NCBI GenBank assembly: GCA_043813445.1
Contig: JBDRLD010000026.1
Coordinates: 1 to 10,920, forward strand
Length of the DNA: 10,920 nucleotides
DNA from: JBDRLD01 sp043813445
GTDB lineage: Bacteria > Patescibacteriota > Patescibacteriia > JACPHY01
Direction of reading: 5' to 3'
The position numbers and the translations under genes are program-made. This document shows positions 1 to 6,083 of the stretch, piece after piece. The notes beneath the pieces were generated by a model. The model did no database searches and was not told the DNA's origin. It saw only the letters and a program-made list of their open reading frames with translations. How positions within the stretch are numbered: position 1 is the stretch's first letter; each line of letters starts with the position of its first letter.

Positions 1-58
1 CTCCGCCGCCGGCGACGGTAGCTAAAGCGTGTGCTGACACGCAGACCCTGAAACGACT
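1..58. other. Left-edge sequence, no assignable gene
   Basis: One plus frame reads seven residues (SAAGDGS) and then TAA at 23-25, which could be the end of a gene lying off the left edge and pointing toward the terminator at 59-89. A small hairpin (GCGTGT 27-32 with ACACGC 37-42, GCTG loop) follows it. Seven codons cannot establish a gene, and the stretch could equally be intergenic. Confidence 0.2.
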
Positions 59-89
59 AACACCCTACGGCCTTCTGCCGTAGGGTGTT
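59..89. terminator. Intrinsic terminator hairpin, probably bidirectional
   Basis: A perfect 13-bp stem (59-71 with 77-89, AACACCCTACGGC against its complement) closes a 5-base CTTCT loop. On the plus strand it is followed by TTT and a pyrimidine-rich TTCCTATTCTTT. The A/T ends of the stem would also give a short U run on the minus strand, so it can end typA transcripts (stop at 126) as well as a plus-strand unit arriving from the left. Its position just after the typA stop fits that use. Confidence 0.8.
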
Positions 90-125
90 TCCTATTCTTT
101 GATATCCATCCAACACGCGGCGCGT

Positions 126-1952
126 CTACGCATCTCCCGCCTCGGCATTTCGTGTGTTTCGCTCTGACCGACGCCGATCAACCGACGCGAGGACGGCCTT
201 ACGGATGCGAATTGATTCGGGCGTCACTTCGACCAACTCATCGTCTCCAAGGTACGCAACCGCATCCTCGAGTCCCATTGTTCGTGGCACATCGAGCCGA
301 ATCGCCTCGCCATCACCCTTCGAGCGCATATTCGAAAGCTGCTTTTCTTTACAGACATTTACCTCGATATCGCCGGGCTTCGCGTTCATGCCGACGACCA
401 TCCCCTCATACACCTCGACACTCGGACCGATAAAAAGCTGGCCTCTATCCTGCGCGTTCGCGAGACCATACGTCCTCGTCGTCCCACGCTCGAAAGCGAC
501 GAGCGATCCGTGGATGCGTGTGTCAAATGCACCACACCACGGGGCATATCCATCGAGAATGCTTGCCATAACACCGAGCCCCTTTGTCTTCGTGAGGAAT
601 GTACTCCGGAAACCGATAAGTCCGCGGGTTGGAATAACAAACTCGAGCGTCGTAATTCCGCGCTCGTTCCGCATGTCCGCAAGCTCTCCGCGCCGCTTAC
701 CAAGCTCTTCAATAATGCTCCCAGCAGAGATCTCTGGTGTCTCGATGGTTACCCGTTCGAACGGCTCCTCAAGCACACCGTCCACGGTCTTCGTAATCAC
801 CTTCGGTCGTGACACCTCAAGCTCATATCCCTCGCGACGCATCTTCTCAATGAGAATACCAAGGTGGAGCTCACCACGTCCGGCAACTATCCACCTGCCT
901 TCGCCGAGCCGTTCCACGCGGAGCGCGACATCAGTCTCAAGCTCCCGTGCAAGACGCTGCTCAAGATTACGCGACGTCGAATACTGCCCTTCACGACCAG
1001 AGAATGGCGACGTGTTCACACCAAAAGTCATCTCGATCGTCGGCTCCTCAATCTCAATCACCGCGAGCGGCGTCGAGTCGGCAGGATGGGCGATTGTCTC
1101 ACCAATGCTAATATCGGTAACTCCTGCGATAGCAACAATATCACCAGCCACCACTGTGTCGTGCTCGACCCGATCAAGTCCCTCAAATGTCATTACGGCG
1201 CTAATGCGCGCCGGGACAATAGAACCGTCACGGGTGATTCGTACAACTTGCTGTCCTGACGAAAACGTGCCCGATTCGAGACGACCAATCGCGAGACGCC
1301 CCTTGAACTGATCGGCCGTGATGTTTGCAACAGCGAGTTTCGCCGGCCCATCTTTGACGATCGGTGGAGGTATTGCCTGGAGAATAGTTTCGAAGAGCGG
1401 GATAACAGACGTCATCTCCGAAAGGTCTGACGTCATGCCAGCCTTCCCCTGCTTCGCAGACGTGTAAACCACAGGGAAATCGACCTGCGTATCACTTGCG
1501 CCGAGATCGACAAAAAGATCGAAGGTTTTATTCAGCGCCCAATCAGGTCGCGCACCATCCTTGTCGATTTTATTAATCACCACAATAATTCGATGCCCGG
1601 CTGCAAGCGCATGCTTCAGCACGAATCGAGTTTGCGGCATGGGACCCTCTTTCGCATCCACAAGAAGAAGACAACCATCCACCATGCGCATGATGCGCTC
1701 AACCTCTCCACCGAAATCCGCGTGCCCCGGGGTATCCACGATCGCAATCTTCGTACCTTGATATCGCACCGATGCATTCTTCGAAAAAATCGTTATGCCA
1801 CGTTCTCGCTCAAGTTCATTCGAATCCATGATGAGCGTGTCCTCCGCATCGCGACCTAAATGAAAATCCGCCGACTGCTTCAAAAGCGCGTCGACGAGTG
1901 TCGTTTTGCCGTGATCCACGTGTGCAATAATTGCAATTGCGCGAGTATCCAT
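126..1952 (-). CDS. typA: Ribosome-associated translational GTPase TypA/BipA
   Basis: This is a 608-residue translation-factor GTPase of normal TypA/BipA length. In this family the protein binds the ribosome in an EF-G-like way and supports 50S assembly and growth under stress. All GTPase motifs are visible: G1 AHVDHGKT (10-17), G2 RGIT (51-54), G3 DTPGH (73-77), G4 NKID (127-130) and G5 TSAK (164-167). EF-G-like domains II, III and V and the TypA C-terminal domain follow. The start is chosen because MDTRAIAIIAHVDHGK matches the usual N-terminus. No Shine-Dalgarno sequence precedes it; instead a hairpin plus U-rich tract abuts the ATG (see 1954-1981). The upstream Gmad2/GerMN gene lies on the same strand, but a hairpin and a promoter-like pair separate the two, so typA is probably its own unit. 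LepA and EF-G are less likely given the length and the C-terminal region. Confidence 0.97.
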   Translation of the reverse strand: MDTRAIAIIAHVDHGKTTLVDALLKQSADFHLGRDAEDTLIMDSNELERERGITIFSKNASVRYQGTKIAIVDTPGHADFGGEVERIMRMVDGCLLLVDAKEGPMPQTRFVLKHALAAGHRIIVVINKIDKDGARPDWALNKTFDLFVDLGASDTQVDFPVVYTSAKQGKAGMTSDLSEMTSVIPLFETILQAIPPPIVKDGPAKLAVANITADQFKGRLAIGRLESGTFSSGQQVVRITRDGSIVPARISAVMTFEGLDRVEHDTVVAGDIVAIAGVTDISIGETIAHPADSTPLAVIEIEEPTIEMTFGVNTSPFSGREGQYSTSRNLEQRLARELETDVALRVERLGEGRWIVAGRGELHLGILIEKMRREGYELEVSRPKVITKTVDGVLEEPFERVTIETPEISAGSIIEELGKRRGELADMRNERGITTLEFVIPTRGLIGFRSTFLTKTKGLGVMASILDGYAPWCGAFDTRIHGSLVAFERGTTRTYGLANAQDRGQLFIGPSVEVYEGMVVGMNAKPGDIEVNVCKEKQLSNMRSKGDGEAIRLDVPRTMGLEDAVAYLGDDELVEVTPESIRIRKAVLASVDRRRSERNTRNAEAGDA

Positions 1953-1953
1953 G

Positions 1954-1981
1954 TATAAAAATGAAAAACGCCCCGTGGGCG
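1954..1981 (-). promoter_or_regulatory. Terminator-like hairpin with U-rich tract abutting the typA start codon
   Basis: Read on the minus strand, CGCCC and GGGCG (1981-1977 and 1973-1969) form a 5-bp GC stem with an ACG loop. TTTTTCATTTTTATAC follows, and then the typA ATG at 1952. It sits about 18 nt downstream of the predicted transcription start of the typA promoter (2006-2034). It could be a weak terminator of read-through from the upstream gene, an attenuator, or a structured translation-initiation region with A/U-rich single-stranded RNA. The stem is short, so strong termination is not assured. Confidence 0.5.
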
Positions 1982-2005
1982 ATGAGTGTCGTCTTCACTG
2001 AGCAC

Positions 2006-2034
2006 AGCGTACGCCATTGAAAACTTCTCGTCAA
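2006..2034 (-). promoter_or_regulatory. Sigma-70-type promoter for typA
   Basis: On the minus strand, TTGACG (2034-2029) is separated by exactly 17 bases from TACGCT (2011-2006). The -35 matches consensus at 5 of 6 positions but the -10 at only 3 of 6. The geometry is the same as at the other promoters in this window. It would give a leader of about 47 nt before the typA start at 1952. Confidence 0.45.
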
Positions 2035-2037
2035 GTA

Positions 2038-2068
2038 GGACGCGATCCCGGAATAGGGGACCGCGTCC
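2038..2068 (-). terminator. Stem-loop between the Gmad2/GerMN gene and typA
   Basis: GGACGCG (2068-2062 on the minus strand) pairs with CGCGTCC (2044-2038). The stem continues through a G-U pair and TCCC/GGGA, giving about 12 bp around a 7-base loop. It lies 19 bases past the stop of the upstream gene and just before the typA -35. No long U run follows, so it is either a weak terminator or a 3'-end stabilising hairpin. Confidence 0.5.
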
Positions 2069-2086
2069 GCTCCATCAGTCAAACTC

Positions 2087-2977
2087 CTACGGTTGGAAGA
2101 TATCTTCGGGGATGTGCTGCACACTCACAATACCGTCAAACTGTCTCGCGGTTGCCTCCACCTGCGCCCAGAGTACGCCGGAGCGGCATGCCCCACCCGA
2201 CGTCAGCCCATTCGGGTCATTGAACTCTAATGAGAGCACGCCATCCGCAACCGACACGCCTTCAAGCGTCACGCCTTCGAGCGGAAACTCTGTTGTCACT
2301 CCTGCGGCGCGCTCCTCTTCGGTAATCTCGCCACGCAAGAGCAGTCGCACGGTGTCTTGGATCGGCGTGCGCGTCACCGGAATCTCACGGCCAACCACAA
2401 CGAGCCCTTGCGCGCTGCAGAGCAGTCCTGCGGCAGGGCTGAGATCCTCATCTGGATTGTAGAACGAGAGCGAAACGGAACGCACTGCAGTTGGTTGTAT
2501 CGTTATCGGGATACGAAGCTCCGCATCGTACTCCGGAAGTCCGCTCGGATTGTCTCGATGGAGGACGAGCATTGCTTCGGTCACCTCCGGCACAAACACA
2601 TCGAGCGTCGCGTCGAACTGCACAAAGTCATCGGTCATCCACTCGCCGAGCGCGGTACCAAAGTGTGATGCGAGCACGTCCCCGTCGATATTTTCGACGG
2701 TAATTGGAAATGTGGCCTCGAAGAACCACGACCCGCGCGCTTCGCCACGTACCATGATCGGATTTTCCACTACTCCTCCTTGCGGTTCCGACACGTGTAT
2801 CCAATCCGCCACCGGCCAGACGACCGGCCCCGACTCTGTATTCCCTGCTTGATCGAGCGCTTGTGATGCGCCATACCGAACAACCGCGATCGCAATCGCG
2901 ATGCTGCAGGCGACGAGAACCACGATCGCGGTCACCGCAGATTGTACATGCTGCTTTGCCATATCATTACGCTTCAT
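2087..2977 (-). CDS. Membrane-anchored protein with Gmad2 Ig-like and GerMN domains
   Basis: This is a 296-residue protein with one N-terminal membrane segment (about 13-33), so the rest should lie outside the membrane. Residues about 58-160 resemble the Gmad2 immunoglobulin-like domain (opening IHVSEPQGGVVENPIMVRGEA). Residues about 166-296 resemble a GerMN domain, with SLSFYNPDED, a central PIQDTVRLLLRGEI segment and a VSVADGVLSLEFND strand pair. Cys187 and Cys264 in the GerMN part could form a disulfide. GerMN is known from the spore-germination protein GerM and is widespread in cell-surface proteins of non-sporulating bacteria; the exact function here is unknown. An alternative start at Met6 (2962) exists, and neither start has a clear ribosome binding site. 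It is transcribed divergently from the PLD-like gene. The domain calls come from recall of motifs and are fairly sure; the role is not. Confidence 0.8.
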   Translation of the reverse strand: MKRNDMAKQHVQSAVTAIVVLVACSIAIAIAVVRYGASQALDQAGNTESGPVVWPVADWIHVSEPQGGVVENPIMVRGEARGSWFFEATFPITVENIDGDVLASHFGTALGEWMTDDFVQFDATLDVFVPEVTEAMLVLHRDNPSGLPEYDAELRIPITIQPTAVRSVSLSFYNPDEDLSPAAGLLCSAQGLVVVGREIPVTRTPIQDTVRLLLRGEITEEERAAGVTTEFPLEGVTLEGVSVADGVLSLEFNDPNGLTSGGACRSGVLWAQVEATARQFDGIVSVQHIPEDIFQP

Positions 2978-3078
2978 GTTCTATGGTATCACCGTAGCAC
3001 AGAATACCTTCATGGCCGAATACAATAAATGCCAACCCAAACCAGAATGAGGGACGAGATTCACGGCCCGCTTACCCC

Positions 3079-3107
3079 TTGACACGCGCCCGGGTGTCGC
3101 ATACACT
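3079..3107 (+). promoter_or_regulatory. Sigma-70-type promoter for the PLD-like gene
   Basis: A perfect TTGACA (3079-3084) is followed by a 17-base spacer and TACACT (3102-3107, 4 of 6 matches). Transcription would begin near 3114, leaving a leader of about 35 nt that carries AGGAGG at 3138-3143, five bases before the ATG. Confidence 0.7.
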
Positions 3108-3148
3108 CAAGGCGAGTTCATTCTCAACACGCACATTAGGAGGTCGCC

Positions 3149-4381
3149 ATGCGCACGCGCATCTTCGCACTCGTCTGCACCCTGCTCCTTACGGGAAACG
3201 CTTGGGGGTTGATATTCTACGACGGATGGCCAATCGGCAGGACTGACACTGCACCGTTCGAGCTCGTCATCTCCGTGCCAAAGGGCACCGAGGATGTCAT
3301 CGACCGTGGAAATATCCGCGATCCGACAAGCGTTTGGGTCGAGCTCATCGACCGCGCCGAGCGTTCGATCGACTTCGCATTCTTCTACGTCACATCCATC
3401 CCGAACGAGTCGCTCGGACTTGTACTCGATGCCATCGAGCGCGCCGGCAAGCGCGGAGTCCCCATGCGATTCATTGTCGACAAGAAGATGACAAAGGTGA
3501 CTCGCAACGATGATGCGGATGGCCTGCGACGCCTCGCAGCGATCCCCTCGCTTCGCCTGATGTTCATTGACTACGAGACGATTGCCGGCGGCGTCCACCA
3601 CCCGAAGTACTTCATCGTCGATGGTCGCGATGCGTACCTCGGCAGCCAGAACTTCGACTGGCGCGCGCTATCGCACATCCACGAGCTTGGCATCCGCACG
3701 AATGACGCCTGCACAGTGACAAACCTCTCCGCCGTGTTCGAGCATGACTGGCAGAAACAGCTCGCGCTGACGCATGGATCCGATTATGTCGCATCCGCGA
3801 CGCCGTATCCGATCTGCGCTGTGAGCTGCGCAGAACCGCGACTCGCCGCAAGCCCGCCTTCGCAGACGCCGGTGGGGATGCAGGATGCCGAAGCCGCGCT
3901 CCTCGCGCTCATCGGGCAAACGAAAAAGGAGCTCGCCATCGAGGTGATGACGTACTCATTGAAACGACGTAGCGGTGGCGCCTACCGAACGCTTGATAAT
4001 GCGCTCCGTGCTGCGGCACGCCGTGGCGTACACGTCATGCTCATGGTCGACGCGAAGCGTGCTGAGTCGCACTACGATGCACTCTTCTCACTTGCCACCG
4101 AGGACGGCATTGATGTGCGTGCGGTGTCCATTCCGGAACAGCAGGAAGCGTTCGGCTCGATCTCGTACGCACGCCTCATCCACGCGAAGTACATGGTCGT
4201 GGACGGCAAGACGCTCTGGGTGGGCACGCACAACTGGTCCGGTGACTACTTCGCGAAGATGCGGAACATCAGTCTCACCCTTCCGGATAGCGACCTCGCG
4301 AAGAAGGCACGTCGCCTCCACGCCGACATCTGGAACTCCGCGTACGCGAAGGACATCCGCAACTTCCGACCAAAGCCGTAG
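3149..4381 (+). CDS. Secreted phospholipase D superfamily protein with two HKD motifs, PLD3/PLD4-like
   Basis: This 410-residue protein begins with a signal peptide (1-20, ending NAWG). It holds two complete HxKx4D motifs: H151-K153-D158 (HPKYFIVD) and H345-K347-D352 (HAKYMVVD). Each is followed by the expected Gly/Asn signature, GSQNFDWRAL and GTHNWSGDYF. Two HKD motifs in one chain form one active site with a phospho-histidine intermediate that cleaves phosphodiesters in lipids or nucleic acids. The flanking motifs (FELVISVPKG near 37-46, N-F-D-W-R-x-L with HELG, TLDNALRAAA at 281-290, NWSxDYF) are arranged as in eukaryotic PLD3/PLD4 rather than in cardiolipin synthase, and there are no membrane helices after the signal. 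Start choice is firm: AGGAGG with a 5-base spacer. Cys188, Cys223 and Cys227 may form disulfides outside the cell. Substrate is unknown; a nuclease is as plausible as a lipase. Confidence 0.92.
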   Translation: MRTRIFALVCTLLLTGNAWGLIFYDGWPIGRTDTAPFELVISVPKGTEDVIDRGNIRDPTSVWVELIDRAERSIDFAFFYVTSIPNESLGLVLDAIERAGKRGVPMRFIVDKKMTKVTRNDDADGLRRLAAIPSLRLMFIDYETIAGGVHHPKYFIVDGRDAYLGSQNFDWRALSHIHELGIRTNDACTVTNLSAVFEHDWQKQLALTHGSDYVASATPYPICAVSCAEPRLAASPPSQTPVGMQDAEAALLALIGQTKKELAIEVMTYSLKRRSGGAYRTLDNALRAAARRGVHVMLMVDAKRAESHYDALFSLATEDGIDVRAVSIPEQQEAFGSISYARLIHAKYMVVDGKTLWVGTHNWSGDYFAKMRNISLTLPDSDLAKKARRLHADIWNSAYAKDIRNFRPKP

Positions 4382-4402
4382 GTCAAAACACGAAACACGG
4401 AA

Positions 4403-4430
4403 AAACGGGCACCCCATGAGGTGCCCGTTT
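4403..4430 (+). terminator. Intrinsic terminator after the PLD-like gene
   Basis: AAACGGGCACC (4403-4413) and GGTGCCCGTTT (4420-4430) form a perfect 11-bp stem with a CCATGA loop, 21 bases past the stop codon. The stem ends in TTT. It separates the PLD-like gene from the next gene, which has its own promoter. Confidence 0.85.
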
Positions 4431-4479
4431 CACATTCCCTGCTTGCGAGGTCATACCGCTGAGATTATCGTCATACCTA

Positions 4480-4508
4480 TTGACCTGTCGCCGGCATCAG
4501 CCTATACT
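4480..4508 (+). promoter_or_regulatory. Sigma-70-type promoter for the Cys-rich secreted protein gene
   Basis: TTGACC (4480-4485, 5 of 6) is followed by a 17-base spacer and TATACT (4503-4508, 5 of 6). This is the best consensus promoter in the window. The predicted start of transcription would fall almost on AGGAGG (4515-4520), so the leader is only about 10-12 nt long. Confidence 0.75.
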
Positions 4509-4525
4509 TTTCGCAGGAGGTATCC

Positions 4526-5245
4526 ATGCGCTCTTTCATAACAACTACCGTTTTTCTGCTCTTCATGGGCTCACCCGCGTACGCGTGGGTGGACTGCATG
4601 TGGACGCCGATGGCCTGCCAGGAGGGCATGACCTGTGGATGGGATGCCGAGAACCAAATCCACCGCTGCCTGTCGAATGTTCCGAAGCCCGCCGTCACGC
4701 ACGCGTCGTATCGAGCATGCCTCGGCGTTCCCAAGGGCTACTGCCATGTGGATGAGGATTTCCCTTCGTGTGCCGCACGAAAGAAGGCGGCATGTGCACA
4801 CGAGTCCCCAGTGTGCGCAGCACTCATGCAACGCGCCGATCTCATCTGCATGAAGGCGGATCAACAGAACGCGAACGGATCGGGCCCGAGCACGCTCCTG
4901 GATCGATGCGATCAGCTACAAGCTGAGTACACCTACGTGTGCGAACCAGTGGCGGCAGCAGAATCGCAAGAGGTCACTGCGAAGCCGCTGTTGTTTCCGA
5001 CATCCCAGACATACGACGAGTGCATGAATGCTGTGTCTGCATGCACCGATGCAAACGATGAGTGCGGCGCTCGGGTACGCACAGCGTGCAATGTGCAGTT
5101 CCCACACTGCGCGTTCACTCGCCAGCGCTCCGCCTCTTGCTGGAAGGATGCAGCGACTTCCTCACCAAGTTCCATGCGGCATGAACGTCAGGACGAATGC
5201 AGCATGTACGACCGCGAGATCCGACCCGCGTGCACGTTGGAGTAA
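4526..5245 (+). CDS. Secreted cysteine-rich protein with a tandem eight-cysteine repeat
   Basis: This is a 239-residue protein with a clear signal peptide (1-20, ending PAYA) and 20 cysteines in the mature part. I do not recognise a named family. Cysteines 24, 31, 37 and 48 form a short N-terminal module. Residues 62-139 and 163-236 are two copies of one unit. Their cysteines fall at 65, 73, 82, 90, 97, 108, 128, 139 and at 166, 173, 180, 188, 195, 205, 225, 236, giving steps of 8-9-8-7-11-20-11 and 7-7-8-7-10-20-11. Both units open with Y-x2-C. The even count suggests ten disulfides, hence export and oxidative folding. The start is set by AGGAGG with a 5-base spacer. It may be co-transcribed with the small membrane gene that begins 102 bases downstream, since I see no terminator between them. 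Binding or structural surface roles are possible; no catalytic motif is seen. Confidence 0.85.
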   Translation: MRSFITTTVFLLFMGSPAYAWVDCMWTPMACQEGMTCGWDAENQIHRCLSNVPKPAVTHASYRACLGVPKGYCHVDEDFPSCAARKKAACAHESPVCAALMQRADLICMKADQQNANGSGPSTLLDRCDQLQAEYTYVCEPVAAAESQEVTAKPLLFPTSQTYDECMNAVSACTDANDECGARVRTACNVQFPHCAFTRQRSASCWKDAATSSPSSMRHERQDECSMYDREIRPACTLE

Positions 5246-5347
5246 GTGGAGACCGTGACGCCCTCAGGGGAGACAACACACCAGTTCGACGCTCCCGATC
5301 ACCCGCACGCACCCGCGTGGATGTGCGCTGTATTGAGGACTCGTGCC

Positions 5348-5554
5348 ATGGAACACCATCTCCCGCCCCGGTCGATATTTTCGTACATTGTTTACGCGGC
5401 GGTTATCGTAGGATTCGTCCTCCTGGCTGCAGGATGCGTTATCGGATATCTCATTGAGAGTCCGTGGCTGTTTTTTCCGTGTGTCATCCTCCTCGCATCG
5501 GCCTACGATGCAATACGCCCTCGGGATGGTGAACAGGACGAGTGGATTTACTAG
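5348..5554 (+). CDS. Small two-helix membrane protein, unknown function
   Basis: This is a 68-residue protein with two hydrophobic segments, roughly residues 11-32 (rich in V, I, A, G) and 36-47, and a polar acidic tail ending DGEQDEWIY. I do not recognise a family. The frame is open upstream to a GTG at 5246 directly after the previous stop, but the ATG at 5348 is preferred because GAGGA (5335-5339) lies 8 bases before it and the upstream 34 codons look non-protein-like. No separate promoter is evident, so it probably shares the transcript of the Cys-rich gene. A terminator follows 30 bases after the stop. Confidence 0.6.
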   Translation: MEHHLPPRSIFSYIVYAAVIVGFVLLAAGCVIGYLIESPWLFFPCVILLASAYDAIRPRDGEQDEWIY

Positions 5555-5584
5555 CCCCCACCACACAGACCTTCACCACAAACG

Positions 5585-5609
5585 AATGAGCGTCCTCTGG
5601 ACGCTCATT
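5585..5609 (+). terminator. Intrinsic terminator ending the plus-strand gene group
   Basis: AATGAGCGTCC (5585-5595) and GGACGCTCATT (5599-5609) form a perfect 11-bp stem with a TCT loop, followed by T-rich TCCTTTTCTC. It ends transcription from the Cys-rich and small membrane genes. Confidence 0.85.
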
Positions 5610-5652
5610 TCCTTTTCTCGACACTGCGCCATGCTGCTCTCTGCAATCGTGA

Positions 5653-5679
5653 AACACCCCCGCATCACACGGGGGTGTT
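5653..5679 (-). terminator. Intrinsic terminator for the minus-strand membrane protein gene
   Basis: AACACCCCCG and CGGGGGTGTT (5653-5662, 5670-5679) form a 10-bp GC-rich stem with a 7-base loop. On the minus strand it lies 12 bases past the stop at 5691 and ends in TTT. With the 5585-5609 hairpin it closes two converging transcription units. Confidence 0.8.
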
Positions 5680-5690
5680 CGCAATAGCAC

Positions 5691-6011
5691 CTATTCGCCT
5701 CGTTGTGCGCGCCGTCGGAGTGGCGTGAAGATAAGCTGCATAAGTACCGCGCAGACCAAACAGACTGTGAACGCAACGGATGCTACGAGCGAACTCATAA
5801 AAACAATCATGAACAGTTCCCGCGAGATCCCATGCATCACGGCGCCGATGATGATGAACGGCGATACCGCCAACACACAGAAACTAGTAGCAATGCGCAG
5901 AAATACTTCTTCTCCGGTTTCGCCGCGCAACGCAGCTCGGTATTCCGCGATCCCGAACACCAGCACCATGATTGCCACCATGATAATGGCACCGATTTCC
6001 ACAACGTTCAT
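5691..6011 (-). CDS. Small three-helix membrane protein, unknown function
   Basis: This 106-residue protein has three predicted membrane segments: about 5-22, 40-60 and 67-95. A polar loop (YRAALRGETGEE) lies between the first two, and a basic cytoplasm-like tail (TPLRRRAQRGE) ends it. The ATG at 6011 is chosen over the in-frame ATG at 6026 because AGGAGG (6021-6016 on the minus strand) lies 4 bases before it. It has its own promoter, overlapping the stop of the MFS gene, and its own terminator. The layout, the A-L-x-G-E loop and the S/T-P-hydrophobic-R tail resemble the 108-residue protein at 8384-8710, which suggests a paralogue pair. No catalytic motif or known family is recognised. Confidence 0.75.
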   Translation of the reverse strand: MNVVEIGAIIMVAIMVLVFGIAEYRAALRGETGEEVFLRIATSFCVLAVSPFIIIGAVMHGISRELFMIVFMSSLVASVAFTVCLVCAVLMQLIFTPLRRRAQRGE

Positions 6012-6054
6012 TGTGCCTCCTCGCATTCACCGAAACATGGAAAGAGCCGATACC

Positions 6055-6083
6055 ACCGTACGTGCATCCCCTGCGCTTGTCAA
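6055..6083 (-). promoter_or_regulatory. Sigma-70-type promoter for the 106-residue membrane protein
   Basis: On the minus strand, a perfect TTGACA (6083-6078) is followed by a 17-base spacer and TACGGT (6060-6055, 3 of 6). The -35 hexamer contains the TGA stop of the preceding MFS gene, so the two units abut without any spacer. Confidence 0.6.

Noticed and set aside
1..58. Possible tmRNA or other RNA gene at the left edge, from a GCTTTAGCT string on the minus strand
   Set aside because: The string encodes Ala-Leu-Ala but no stop follows it, and the acceptor and pseudoknot parts of tmRNA are not seen.
154..1311. Long open plus-strand frame of 385 codons inside typA
   Set aside because: It is antisense to a fully convincing TypA, is Ser/Arg/Pro-rich with no recognisable motif, and has no ribosome binding site.
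5246..5347. GTG start directly after the Cys-rich gene for the small membrane protein
   Set aside because: The extra 34 residues are polar and unlike a signal or membrane start; the ATG at 5348 has GAGGA at good distance. Not fully excluded.
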